Below the pieces are notes generated by a model. That model had not been told where the DNA came from. It saw only the letters and a list, made by a program, of their open reading frames with translations, and searched no databases. Shown one piece after another: positions 56,319-64,000 of a stretch of 64,000 nucleotides of DNA (positions within the stretch are counted from its first letter, which is position 1; every line of letters begins with the position of its first letter). The position numbers and the translations under genes are program-made. Source of the DNA: Eledone cirrhosa (Eukaryota; Mollusca; Cephalopoda; Octopoda; Eledonidae); the NCBI GenBank assembly GCA_964016885.1, contig OZ024740.1:303352248-303416247 (forward strand), in the 5' to 3' direction.

Positions 56319-56510
56319 CGGTGGATTGGCAATATCGGTAGAGAGTCGGACACCATGCTTTGAAGCATAGAGTTACGTCCCTTTACGGTCTGAGTTCAAA
56401 TCCCGCCGAGGTTAACTTTGCCTTTCATCCTTACGGGGTCGATAAAATAAAGTACCAGTAATACACTGGGTAATTGCTGGCCTTGTGCCAAAAGTAGAAA
56501 CAATTATTCA
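56319..56510 (+). repeat. S1 SINE, full length
   Basis: GGTGGATTGGCAATATCGGT at the head, TGAGTTCAAATCCCGCCG, then the body to AGTAGAAACAATTATT. The best reference copy in the window. Confidence 0.9.
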
Positions 56511-56599
56511 TGCCACCAGCACTAGAGAGGTTGCTTTACTGGACTCAAGAATCCTCTCCAGCATTTGTTAGTTTTTGTTTTGCCTTCAACAGCTTACGG

Positions 56600-58040
56600 A
56601 ACACATATCTAGTAATTTGTATATTAACAGTTAAATAGGGGAGATCTCATGGTGGTCTATAGGTGTGTTAGAAATAGCAGCTAAATAAGGGGACTTCATG
56701 GTGGTCAATATGTGTGCTAGAAATAGCTGCAATATCAGCTAAATAGGTGGAATCCCTTTGTGGAGCATAGGTGTGCTAAAAATAGCAGCTACATCAATTA
56801 AACAGGGAAAATCTTATGGTGGTCCGTAGATGAGCTAGAAATAGCAACTAAATAGGAGGAACCTCATGGTGGTCCATGGGTATGCTAGAAAAGGCAACTA
56901 ATTAAGGGAAACATTATGATAGCCCATAAGTGTGCTAGAAATAGCAGCTAAAAAGAGGAAACCTCTTAGTGGTATACAAATGTGCTAGAAATAGCTATAT
57001 TAGTTAAACAGGGGAACCTCATGGTAGTCCGTAGATGTACTAGAAATAGCAGCTAAAAAGGGGGAACCTCATCGTGGTGAATAGGTGTTCCAAAAATAAC
57101 AGTTAAATAGAAGGAACAACGTGGTAGTCCACAGGTGTGCTAGAAATAGCAGCTACAACAGCTAAACAGGATGTGCAAGAAATAACAGCTACATCATCTA
57201 GAAATAGCTGCTAAATAGGACAAACCTAATGGTAATCCATAGGTGTGCTGGAAATAGCAGCTAAATAGTGGTAACACCATAGTGGTCAATTGATGAGCTA
57301 GAAATAGCGGCTAAACAGGGGAAACCTCATAGTAGTCCATAGTTATGCTAGAAATAGCGGCTAAATAGCAGGAACCTGATGGTGATGCATAGGTGTGCTA
57401 GAAAAGGCAACTAATTAAGGGAAACATTATGGTAGCCCATAGGTGTGCTAGAAATAGCAACTAAATAGGGCAACCTCACGGGGATCTATGTGTGCTAGAA
57501 ATAGCAGCTAAATAGTAGTAACCTCAAGGTAGTACATAGGTGTGCTAGAAATAGCAGCTAAATAGGGGGAACCTCATTGTGGTACATAGGGTTCTAAAAA
57601 TAGCTGCTAAATAGAAGGAACAACGTGGTGGTCCATAGGTGTGTTAGAAATAGCAGCTAAACAGGAGGACTTCACGATAATCCATGGGTGTGGAAGAAAT
57701 AGCAACTAGATCATCTAGAAATAGCTGCTAAATAGGGCAAACCTAATGGTAATCCATAGGTGTGCTAGAAATAGCAGCTAAATAGTGGTAACATTGTGGT
57801 GATCAATTGATGTGCTAGAAATAGCAGCTAATTAAGGGAAACATTATGGTAGCGCATAGGTGTGCTAGAAATAGCAGCTAAATAGGGGAACCTTATTGGG
57901 ATCTATATGTGTTCTAGAAATAGCAGCTAAATAGTAATAACCTCAAGGTGATACATAGGTGTGCTGCAAACAGCAGCTACATCATCTGAAGATGGGGAAT
58001 ATTATGGTGGTCCATAGGTGTGCTAGAAATAGCTAAATTG
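56600..58040. repeat. Minisatellite, unit about 49 bp, diverged
   Basis: About 28 units built on GTGTGCTAGAAATAGCAGCT, AAATAGGGGAACCTCATGG and TGGTCCATAG. Units vary in length and sequence. GCTAGAAATAGCAGCTAAA matches the start of repeat V (for example 58420-58450), so the array probably grew from it. Confidence 0.9.
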
Positions 58041-58084
58041 TATTGGTGCCCTCCAGTCCTGGGTTCCAACTGGCCTCTTTGCAT

Positions 58085-58255
58085 AATGGTGCTATCTAAT
58101 GCCAAGCACCCCCAAAAGGTTGTTTCATACTGAGAAGGGTTCATCACATGGTAGAGTCACATGTGGTTATCTGGTGCAACACATGGCCAACCCTGGCCAG
58201 ACTTGCCTCCATGCAAGCATGGAAAAATTGATGTTAAACAGAAATGATGATGAAA
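58085..58255 (+). repeat. S2 SINE, decayed
   Basis: CATGCAAGCATGGAAAAATT, GATGTTAAACAG and ATGATGATG at the end. Confidence 0.6.
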
Positions 58256-58399
58256 TGATAATAGCCTTGATATAGAACAATTTTTGAGTTCTGTACCTTA
58301 GATTCAAATCTCACGACCAAACTATCTGTTTTTGTCTTGTTAGATCTCATCTTAAACTTATATGTTCTCTCAACAGGTTATAACTTATAACACTCTATC

Positions 58400-58795
58400 A
58401 GCCAACAAAGCAGACTCTAAATGGTTGTTTGGCCTGCTAGAAATTGCTACCAAATCACTCTCAAATCACACCCCTTCTTCTTGCTATTGCTCGATGAGAC
58501 TGGGGTCAACCTAGGTCAGTGATCATAGAGGCATCATTGTGTGTAGAGCCGACCAGGTCCATCAGTGCCTTCCATTGCTGGAAGTCCCATACCAGCCTCT
58601 GGAGATCTTCCTTCATAACATCCAGCCATCTGGTATGGGGCCTGTTCCAGCCTGTAGCTGCTGTGTCAAATGAATTACATTATACAATGTAGTTATAGAT
58701 GCCTATAAAAAGATAATATGGTCAATGATTGGAATGTCTTTGATTATAGATTTATTCAATCAGGGCTGACAACAATAACAACTTATAACATTAAA
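58400..58795 (+). repeat. Repeat V split by a LINE fragment
   Basis: GCCTGCTAGAAATTGCTACC at the left; AATATGGTCAATGATTGGAA and GTCTTTGATTATAGATTTAT at the right. 58483-58655 lies between. Confidence 0.55.
58483..58655 (-). mobile_element. LINE C-terminal fragment
   Basis: Minus strand reads NRPHTRWLDVMKEDLQRLVW, DFQQWKALMDLVG and ends at a stop after DLG. Matches the RPxTRWxDxVxxD end of LINE proteins with the following DRxxWRxLV segment. Confidence 0.6.
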
Positions 58796-58929
58796 ATTGT
58801 TTTATAGCAAAACTACTACTATGTTATGCATAATTAATTGATATACACATTTCAAAATTAATTATGTATTTGTATAAAGTTATTGATTCACCATCAGATC
58901 TAAAATGTTTGCCTATATATCATTTAAAT

Positions 58930-59066
58930 GCTCTTGGGTTTGGAACTGGAATAATTGTCCTGCGTCGTCGTTGTCCCACACACACAATTATGTATTTTTC
59001 TGATTTTTTTCCAATCAGCCCACTTATTCCAACACCATCCCCCTGTTATTTTTTACCCAAGAGTAG
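58930..59066. mobile_element. Short MITE-A derivative
   Basis: GCTCTTGGGTTTGGAACTGG at the left, TTTTTTACCCAAGAGTAG at the right. Internal part deleted. It ends about 95 bp before exon E. Confidence 0.6.
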
Positions 59067-59160
59067 AAAGTTGTGAGTGACAAAGCATTAAAAACTTGTG
59101 GGTATAACAATGCTTTTGCACCTTTAATTATTCAAAGTTTCATCTATGTTTATATAACAG

Positions 59161-59228
59161 GGTCCATTTTCTGTGGCTGTCCCAGGAGAATTAAAAGGCA
59201 TGGCAGAAGCTCACAAAGTTTTTGGTCG
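59161..59228 (+). CDS. GGT7: GGT7-like exon E
   Basis: Acceptor GTTTATATAACAG, donor GTGAGTA. 22 codons plus two bases. The translation GPFSVAVPGELKGMAEAHKV (residues 171-190) matches the most recognisable GGT large-subunit word, SVAVPGExxGxxxAHxxxG. The exon ends FG plus CG, and the next exon supplies the A of an Arg codon. Confidence 0.95.
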
Positions 59229-59349
59229 GTGAGTATTCATAGAAATTAAGTATTGAAATGAAAATAGCAAATATTTTATAAAAGCATAGAGTAGAACATT
59301 AGGATAATACAACTTTTTAATGTTTATAATTAAGATGATGATGTTAATA

Positions 59350-59560
59350 ATAGTTTCTGATATTAGCACAAGCAATTTTGGGCCAAGAGATGTTGATTAT
59401 ATTGATTTTTATACTTTATTTTATTGACCTTGGAAGGATGAAAGGCAAAGTTGACCTTGGTAGGAGTTGAACTAAGAACGTAAAGAATTGTAATTAAAGG
59501 CAACAAAGCATTTTACCCAATGCCCTAACAATTCTGCCAACCACCTCCCTCTAGGATGAT
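59350..59560 (-). repeat. S1 SINE, diverged
   Basis: ACTTTATTTTATTGACC, AAAGGCAAAGTTGACC and the head at the right end. Confidence 0.7.
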
Positions 59561-59647
59561 ATGATGATAATAATAATAATTTCTGATATTGGTATATTAC
59601 CACACTTATTATTCCTATAAAGATGTATCAATATTATTATGTGAATT

Positions 59648-59826
59648 GGCAGTCATTAGAATGGCGGATAGAATGCTTTACAGTATTCATTCCTGCTCTC
59701 TGCTTTTGGAGTTCAAATCCTGCGGTCAACTTTACCTTTCATCCTTTTGAGGTCGATAAAATAAAGTACCTGTAATGGCTGGGATAATTGCTGGCCTTGT
59801 GCCAAAAGTAGAAGCAATTATTATAA
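59648..59826 (+). repeat. S1 SINE
   Basis: Diverged head (GGCAGTCATTAGAATGGCGG), clean 3' half to AGTAGAAGCAATTATT. Confidence 0.8.
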
Positions 59827-59858
59827 TCTAAGCATTGACATTTGAGATTTTATATATA

Positions 59859-60790
59859 CGAGGGTCAGCTGAATAGTTCTTATGCTGACGAAGATACTCT
59901 TATGGAATGTGACCAAATGAGGTTTACTTTTCTACATAGTCCCCCTTGCGGTCCACACACTTTTTCCATCGGTGTTGCAGTGCTTTGATCACATTGGTGA
60001 AGAAGTTTTCATCCTCTTGGTCAAAATGTTATCAACAGCAGGTATGACATCATCACTGTGGTACTGGTTCCCAGCCAAGCCTTGGCAAGTTGGCATAATA
60101 CTCTCCATTGATGGTGTGACCCATTTGAATTTGAAAATAGACAATAAACACAAGGCCTATGCATCCAAAAAACCTGAGGCCATCACTTTCCCTACAAATG
60201 AAATGACCTTGGCCTTCTTTGGAGCAGGTGTGGTGGGTTGTTTCCACTGCATAGATTGTCTTTTTGTCTCTGACTGAAAGTGATGAACCCAGCACATCCA
60301 AGATTAGGGAACATTCAATGAAACCAGATGGATCTGCTTCGAACAATATCAAATTTTCCCATGATGTGATCAGCCTGGTGCACTTTCATCGGGCGTCAAG
60401 ATGTGGAACCCACCAAGCAGAAACCTTCATCATGCCAATTTTATTGTGCATAATATTCTCAATTCTCTCACAGGATATGTTAATAGCATTGGCTATTTGA
60501 TTTATACTCAATCGCTTGTCATACATCACCATGTGGTGAACAGAATCAATGTTTTCTTCAGTGGTGGCAGTTGCAGGGTGTCCAAACCTTGGGTTATCTT
60601 CAAGATCCTCCCTTCCTCTCCTAAATTCATTTGCCCACTTTTGCACTGTTGATGTAGCAAGCATGTTAGCATGAATGTTTTTGAGGGCTAAATCCTTTTT
60701 CTGCAGGTACTTGATAACACCATGATGCCAAATTTTGTCCATTGTCAAGAGAAGTCACCTCTAGTCACTTTTGAAGTCTTCTTTGAACAG
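59859..60790 (-). mobile_element. Mariner-like element (SETMAR-type transposase), internally deleted
   Basis: TA precedes the left end CGAGGGTCAGCTGAATAGTT. Minus strand: N-terminal paired HTH (60386-60748; STVQKWANEFRRGREDLEDN, then TTEENIDSVHHMV, SINQIANAINIS), then KKAKVISFVGKVMAS and GHTINGEYYANL near 60100-60250, then a jump to the C-terminal words KALQHRWKKCVDRKGDYVEK-like (59930-59990). The segment that should carry the second and third catalytic aspartates is missing. The other terminal repeat was not found. Confidence 0.75.
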
Positions 60791-61849
60791 TCAGATGTCA
60801 GTTTACCTGGAAAGAAACATTGCAGTTATAAGAAGATTTAAAATGTATATGCATGCAAGATTTCACAGCTCTAGCATCAATCCTTCATAGTCAGCTTATG
60901 AACTTTATAGCCCATCCTTGTATGTTAAAAAAAAGTCTGTCCTAAGCCAAGAGTCTCTTGAAGAAATCTGCTGTGTCCTGACCTGGAGTGGATTGGGTTC
61001 TGCCAGGTTTTAAAATGCCCTAGAAACACTATGTCATACGACTCCCTCCTTCATTGAAGTTGGTGAAAATCAGTAAAATATTGGCCTCGAATATAAGTCG
61101 ACTCCCATTTTACCATAAATTTTTTGGTCTCATATTTCTCGGCTTATATACGAGTATATACAATAAATTTCACACTGAAATGTTCTTTAGATAGCTCAAG
61201 TACTGTCTGGTCTGTAATAATTTGTCCAACCCTTGCGAGCAGGCAAAACAGACATTATATGAAGATATTAAAGGTTGATACTGATAGTATTTCCATGAAA
61301 AATGTCATCTTCATTGAAAAACCAGTTGAAGAATGTTAGTGAATATGAAACTTGTTGCAAGCAATGGCTTCACTAACTGTCAATTTTAATGATTTATCTA
61401 CCTCCACCTCTTTCTCTCTGTATAAATATTTATTCTTTATTTTATTTTCCTTTTGTATTCTGCCTTTTCTACATTCTGAACGCTGTTTTTCCTGATGAAG
61501 GGCAAATGCCTGATATTTTGACTGTGTAACTCACTCTTTTTCTGTTAAGCGTGAAACTAATACAACTTTATGTTAATGTATCCTCTTGTTTGTTTGTTTC
61601 TTGTTTTCTTGATATGTATACGTATGAGTGTTCTACCTAGACTGGATAGGAATTATAACCATTTTAAAACTCAGTGTAGTATTGATGTGAATATCCTATC
61701 TATCTGTTTTTGTGAATAGATGATGTCCTTGTGCGTGCACACACACAGAAGGAGTTATATATAAGATATATATATATATATATTCAAAACTAAGTCATAA
61801 CACAGTTTGATGTAACTGAACTGTTATATATTTTTCTAATACTTGCCAG
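60791..61849. other. Intron spacer with small repeat scraps
   Basis: 60950-61050 holds the S1 extended-tail module (TGGATTGGGTTCTGCCAGGT, TGCCCTAGAAACACT). 61223-61268 (GTCCAACCCTTGCGAGCAGG) matches the 3' tail of the RTE-type LINE at 19243. A TA run lies at 61764-61783. No exon was seen. Confidence 0.5.
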
Positions 61850-61923
61850 ATTATCTTGGTTTGATCTTGTGATGCCTGCAGTAAAACTTGCTAGAAATGG
61901 TTTTACAGCCTCTGACAGTTTTG
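61850..61923 (+). CDS. GGT7: GGT7-like exon F (last in window)
   Basis: Acceptor ATACTTGCCAG, donor GTGAGTC. The leading A completes the Arg codon begun in exon E; 24 codons and one base follow. The translation LSWFDLVMPAVKLARNGFTA (residues 194-213) matches the GGT word LPWxxLxxPAIxLARxGF. The exon ends in phase 1. The next exon should lie beyond position 64000 or in an unrecognised form after 61924. Confidence 0.93.
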
Positions 61924-62118
61924 GTGAGTCTATGTCTTTATCCAATCAAAATATGTTATCTTAGATATTTTTGTTAGCCAACTCATTTCAAGTAAAAGCT
62001 ATTTCATAACAGCTGTTTCATATTGCATCATTATTTTGTTGAGTCTTCTAAATCATTGTTTTGTCTTGTATCACAGAACCAGAAGTGGTTTCAAACAGAT
62101 TGATATTAAAAGAGTTAA

Positions 62119-62543
62119 CCCTTTTATGACCGTATTTCTAATGAAATACACTCTATTTCAATTAATTAACCCTTTAGCATTCACATTACTCTATATATAC
62201 TATTGTATTTTCACGGTAAAGGCTTTACCTCACATAATATCGAATCTATGAGATTTTGAGAACAAAACCTTAGCATCAGTTTCAGCGACCAGTTACAGCC
62301 AGTTTCAACAGAAAGAGGTAAAGAATTCTGACCGGTTTTTGCCGGTTTGAACATTAAAGAGTTAATGTAGAATTTTGAGGGATTTACTAAAAGTATTAAT
62401 TATTTCATTACTAAGATAGTAACTTAATGTAAGGTTTATATGAAATTATGTTGGAAGATTTTAATTTAAATTAGAAACCTTTAAAATTGGTGGTTTTGTT
62501 TCATTAACCAGAACCAGTTTGGGCCAGGTTGGTAAAAAATGGG
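62119..62543. mobile_element. MITE-B with TTAA flanks, interrupted by MITE-C
   Basis: TTAA at 62115-62118 and 62544-62547. Left part CCCTTTTATGACCGTATTTC, right part GTAGAATTTTGAGGGATTTA to GGTAAAAAATGGG. Confidence 0.85.
62170..62361. mobile_element. MITE-C nested in MITE-B
   Basis: A 192-bp insert between TTAA (62166-62169) and TTAA (62362-62365). Ends CCCTTTAGCATTCACATTAC and TTGAACATTAAAGAG. Opposite orientation to 33254-33463. Confidence 0.87.
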
Positions 62544-62939
62544 TTAAGGATTATTGCTTAGCTCTGGTCTCATGCTGTTAAACAGATGCAAGAGATGTCT
62601 TATTCCAAACAAAGTTCTAGTTTATTTCCGGGTGTTCTGACTCTTATTCTTGATGGTAATGTAAAATATAGTTTTCTGACCAGAAACTTGATGAAGTACT
62701 TGAAACAGTTATGTTCATGGTCTTATTCATACAACTCTGTCAGCTGATGAAGTGGGCCATATCATTCATGGTAGCAATTTATGGCCAGTGTTTGTAGGGA
62801 AAACAGACTAGTGGAGAGTACCAGAGAAATAACATTTGGAGAAAGACAAATATATTAAAATGAAGTATTGCCTATGTTCTATGGAAGTAATGAGGGAAAG
62901 TTGTGTGTGTGTATCCCAGTTTGAACTACAACTAATGCC

Positions 62940-63330
62940 TCCCCAGCAAGACCAAGGAAACTGAGCACATTAGTGCTGGTACCACAATAAAAGCACCTAG
63001 TCTCCTTTGTAAGGTGGTAGTGCTGGTGTCTCAATGAAAAGTACTCAATCCACTCTATAAATTGGTAGTGCTAGAGTCATGATAAAATTCTCCCAGTACA
63101 TGCTGTGAAGTGGTTGGTGTTAGGAAGGGCCTCCAGCCATAGAAATCATTCCCTCAATAATGCTGTAATAGGTTGATGTTAGGAAAGGGATCCAACCATA
63201 GAAACTAAACCAAAACAAAGCATACAAGCATGGCCTTGTCACCAGGCTGGTCTGACCTCAGCCTGTGGCAACCATCTAAGCCATGCAAACATGAACAATA
63301 AGTATTAAACAGTGATGATGATATATTATG
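62940..63330 (+). repeat. S2 SINE, old copy with several body modules
   Basis: AAAAGCACCTAGTCTCCTTT and later modules, then GCCATGCAAACATGAACAAT and GATGATGATA. Confidence 0.65.
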
Positions 63331-63545
63331 TATAGAGGTGGTGCCTCAATAAAATGAACTATGTCCACTCTGTAAAATTGTAATGCCAGTACTACAAAAA
63401 AATGCACCCAATGCCCTCTATAAGGTGGTTGTTGTAAGGAAGAGAATCCAGTCATAGAAAACATGCCAAATAAGGTTGCTCCAACCCATCCGGTCTCAGA
63501 CCATGACAACCTAACCAAACCATGCCAGCATGGAAAATGGTCATA
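63331..63545 (+). repeat. S2 SINE, old copy
   Basis: Two body modules and CCATGCCAGCATGGAAAATG. The tail is no longer GATGATG. Confidence 0.6.
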
Positions 63546-63558
63546 AAATAAATATATA

Positions 63559-63769
63559 CAAGGGGATGCTGAAAAGTTCCTGGCTTTGGGTAAAAGAAAA
63601 TACAGGAGGGTTAGTTAATTATGATTTTATTCAACATATTCCCCTCTCAGATTCACACACTTATTGCAGTGGTCCTTTAGTTTTTTTAAGCCCTGTAAAA
63701 AGGACTCTTAAGGTTGGGCCTAGGCCTCTGTAGCAGCAATCAAGCCAGGAACTTTTCAGCAGCCTCTCA
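63559..63769. mobile_element. Mariner-type MITE (about 211 bp)
   Basis: TA before CAAGGGGATGCTGAAAAGTT, right end AAGCCAGGAACTTTTCAGCA and a TA-rich flank. Inverted ends share GCTGAAAAGTTCCTGGCTT. The 67-residue open frame over it is spurious. Confidence 0.83.
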
Positions 63770-63954
63770 TATATATATATTCTTCAATCTCTTTGCCACC
63801 AACTATGTCCCAATCACAATAGAACATAGAAGTACTTCAGTTTAACATGTCTTTCCCAAAGTTATAGTGGAGGTTCAGTGTGTTGTGCACAATCTGATGA
63901 ATCTTCATTGAGATGAAAGTAATCAGTAACTGTGAGACACTGTATCTTCTATAC

Positions 63955-64000
63955 CAGAGGTGGGGAACTTTTTCATGTTGAACGGCTGCATTAAGTTAAT
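63955..64000. mobile_element. Possible hAT end, cut by window edge
   Basis: CAGAGGTGGGGAACTTTTTC followed by ATGTTGAACGGCTGCA resembles a hAT terminal inverted repeat. The rest of the element would be outside the window. Confidence 0.5.

Larger units (their letters stand above)
25764..61923 (+). other. GGT7: GGT7-like gene: span of the six exons seen
   Basis: Gamma-glutamyltransferases cleave the gamma-glutamyl bond of glutathione and its conjugates at the cell surface. The six exons give 217 residues in one frame: tail (1-49), membrane anchor (about 50-73), then the GGT fold. I favour the GGT7 branch over GGT1/GGT5 because the tail before the anchor is long, the anchor is followed directly by a YxGDP motif, and the glycine-rich turn is GIGGGGFMIVH with DFRETAP further on, all as I recall them from GGT7. 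GGT1 has only a few residues before its anchor. GGT7 activity is poorly defined in animals. Missing: the first coding exon(s), since the first exon here starts with two bases of a codon, and everything after about residue 217, including the autoprocessing threonine. Introns: 19162, 7554, 2474, 3698 and 2621 bp, all GT-AG. Confidence 0.85.

Noticed and set aside
61080..61150. AATATAAGTCGACTCCC with a loosely inverted GGCTTATATACGAG as transposon ends
   Set aside because: Arms are too short and imperfect, and no target duplication was seen.

Overview
The window is animal nuclear DNA, most likely from a coleoid cephalopod (Octopus or a close relative). I infer this from the dense population of tRNA-derived SINEs of the octopus type, AT-rich spacers, very long introns and the mix of transposons. 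There is no sign of bacterial gene organisation, rRNA or CRISPR.

One host gene is supported: part of a gamma-glutamyltransferase (glutathione hydrolase) gene of the GGT7 type on the + strand. Six exons (25764-25887, 45050-45158, 52713-52864, 55339-55462, 59161-59228, 61850-61923) have AG/GT borders and their codon phases agree at all five junctions. They encode 217 residues: a cytoplasmic tail, a type II membrane anchor and the start of the enzyme fold. The first coding exon(s) lie upstream and were not found. The catalytic threonine region lies beyond the right edge. The introns are about 19.2, 7.6, 2.5, 3.7 and 2.6 kb.

The rest is repeat. Left third (1-25.7 kb, upstream of the first exon seen): SINEs, a Penelope-like fragment, LINE 3' ends, two large satellites (11.4-13.0 kb with a 20-bp unit; 15.3-18.6 kb with a 19-bp unit), an RTE-type LINE and two CR1-like LINE fragments. 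Middle (25.9-45 kb, the giant intron): a second RTE-type LINE with an intact RT segment, a hAT-type non-autonomous element with 8-bp target duplications, a 1.27-kb DD37D mariner, a decayed 4.2-kb Helitron and several nested MITEs. Right third (45-64 kb): smaller introns carrying SINE clusters, mariner deletion derivatives, a 1.4-kb minisatellite and TTAA-flanked MITEs.

Nearly all long open frames here are satellite translations or decayed transposon proteins. The informative content is the gene structure and the nesting of transposons, several of which can be ordered in time because an uninterrupted paralogue also lies in the window. I found no convincing new defence or enzymatic system. Family names were assigned by recognition, without database search, and most repeat borders are good to about 5-20 bp.

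Working names. S1: about 190-bp tRNA-like SINE. S2: SINE with a GATGATG tail. S3 and S4: SINEs sharing the S2 head module. MITE-A: about 300-400 bp, ends like TACTCTCGGGTCTCGAATAAT. MITE-B and MITE-C: TTAA-flanked MITEs.
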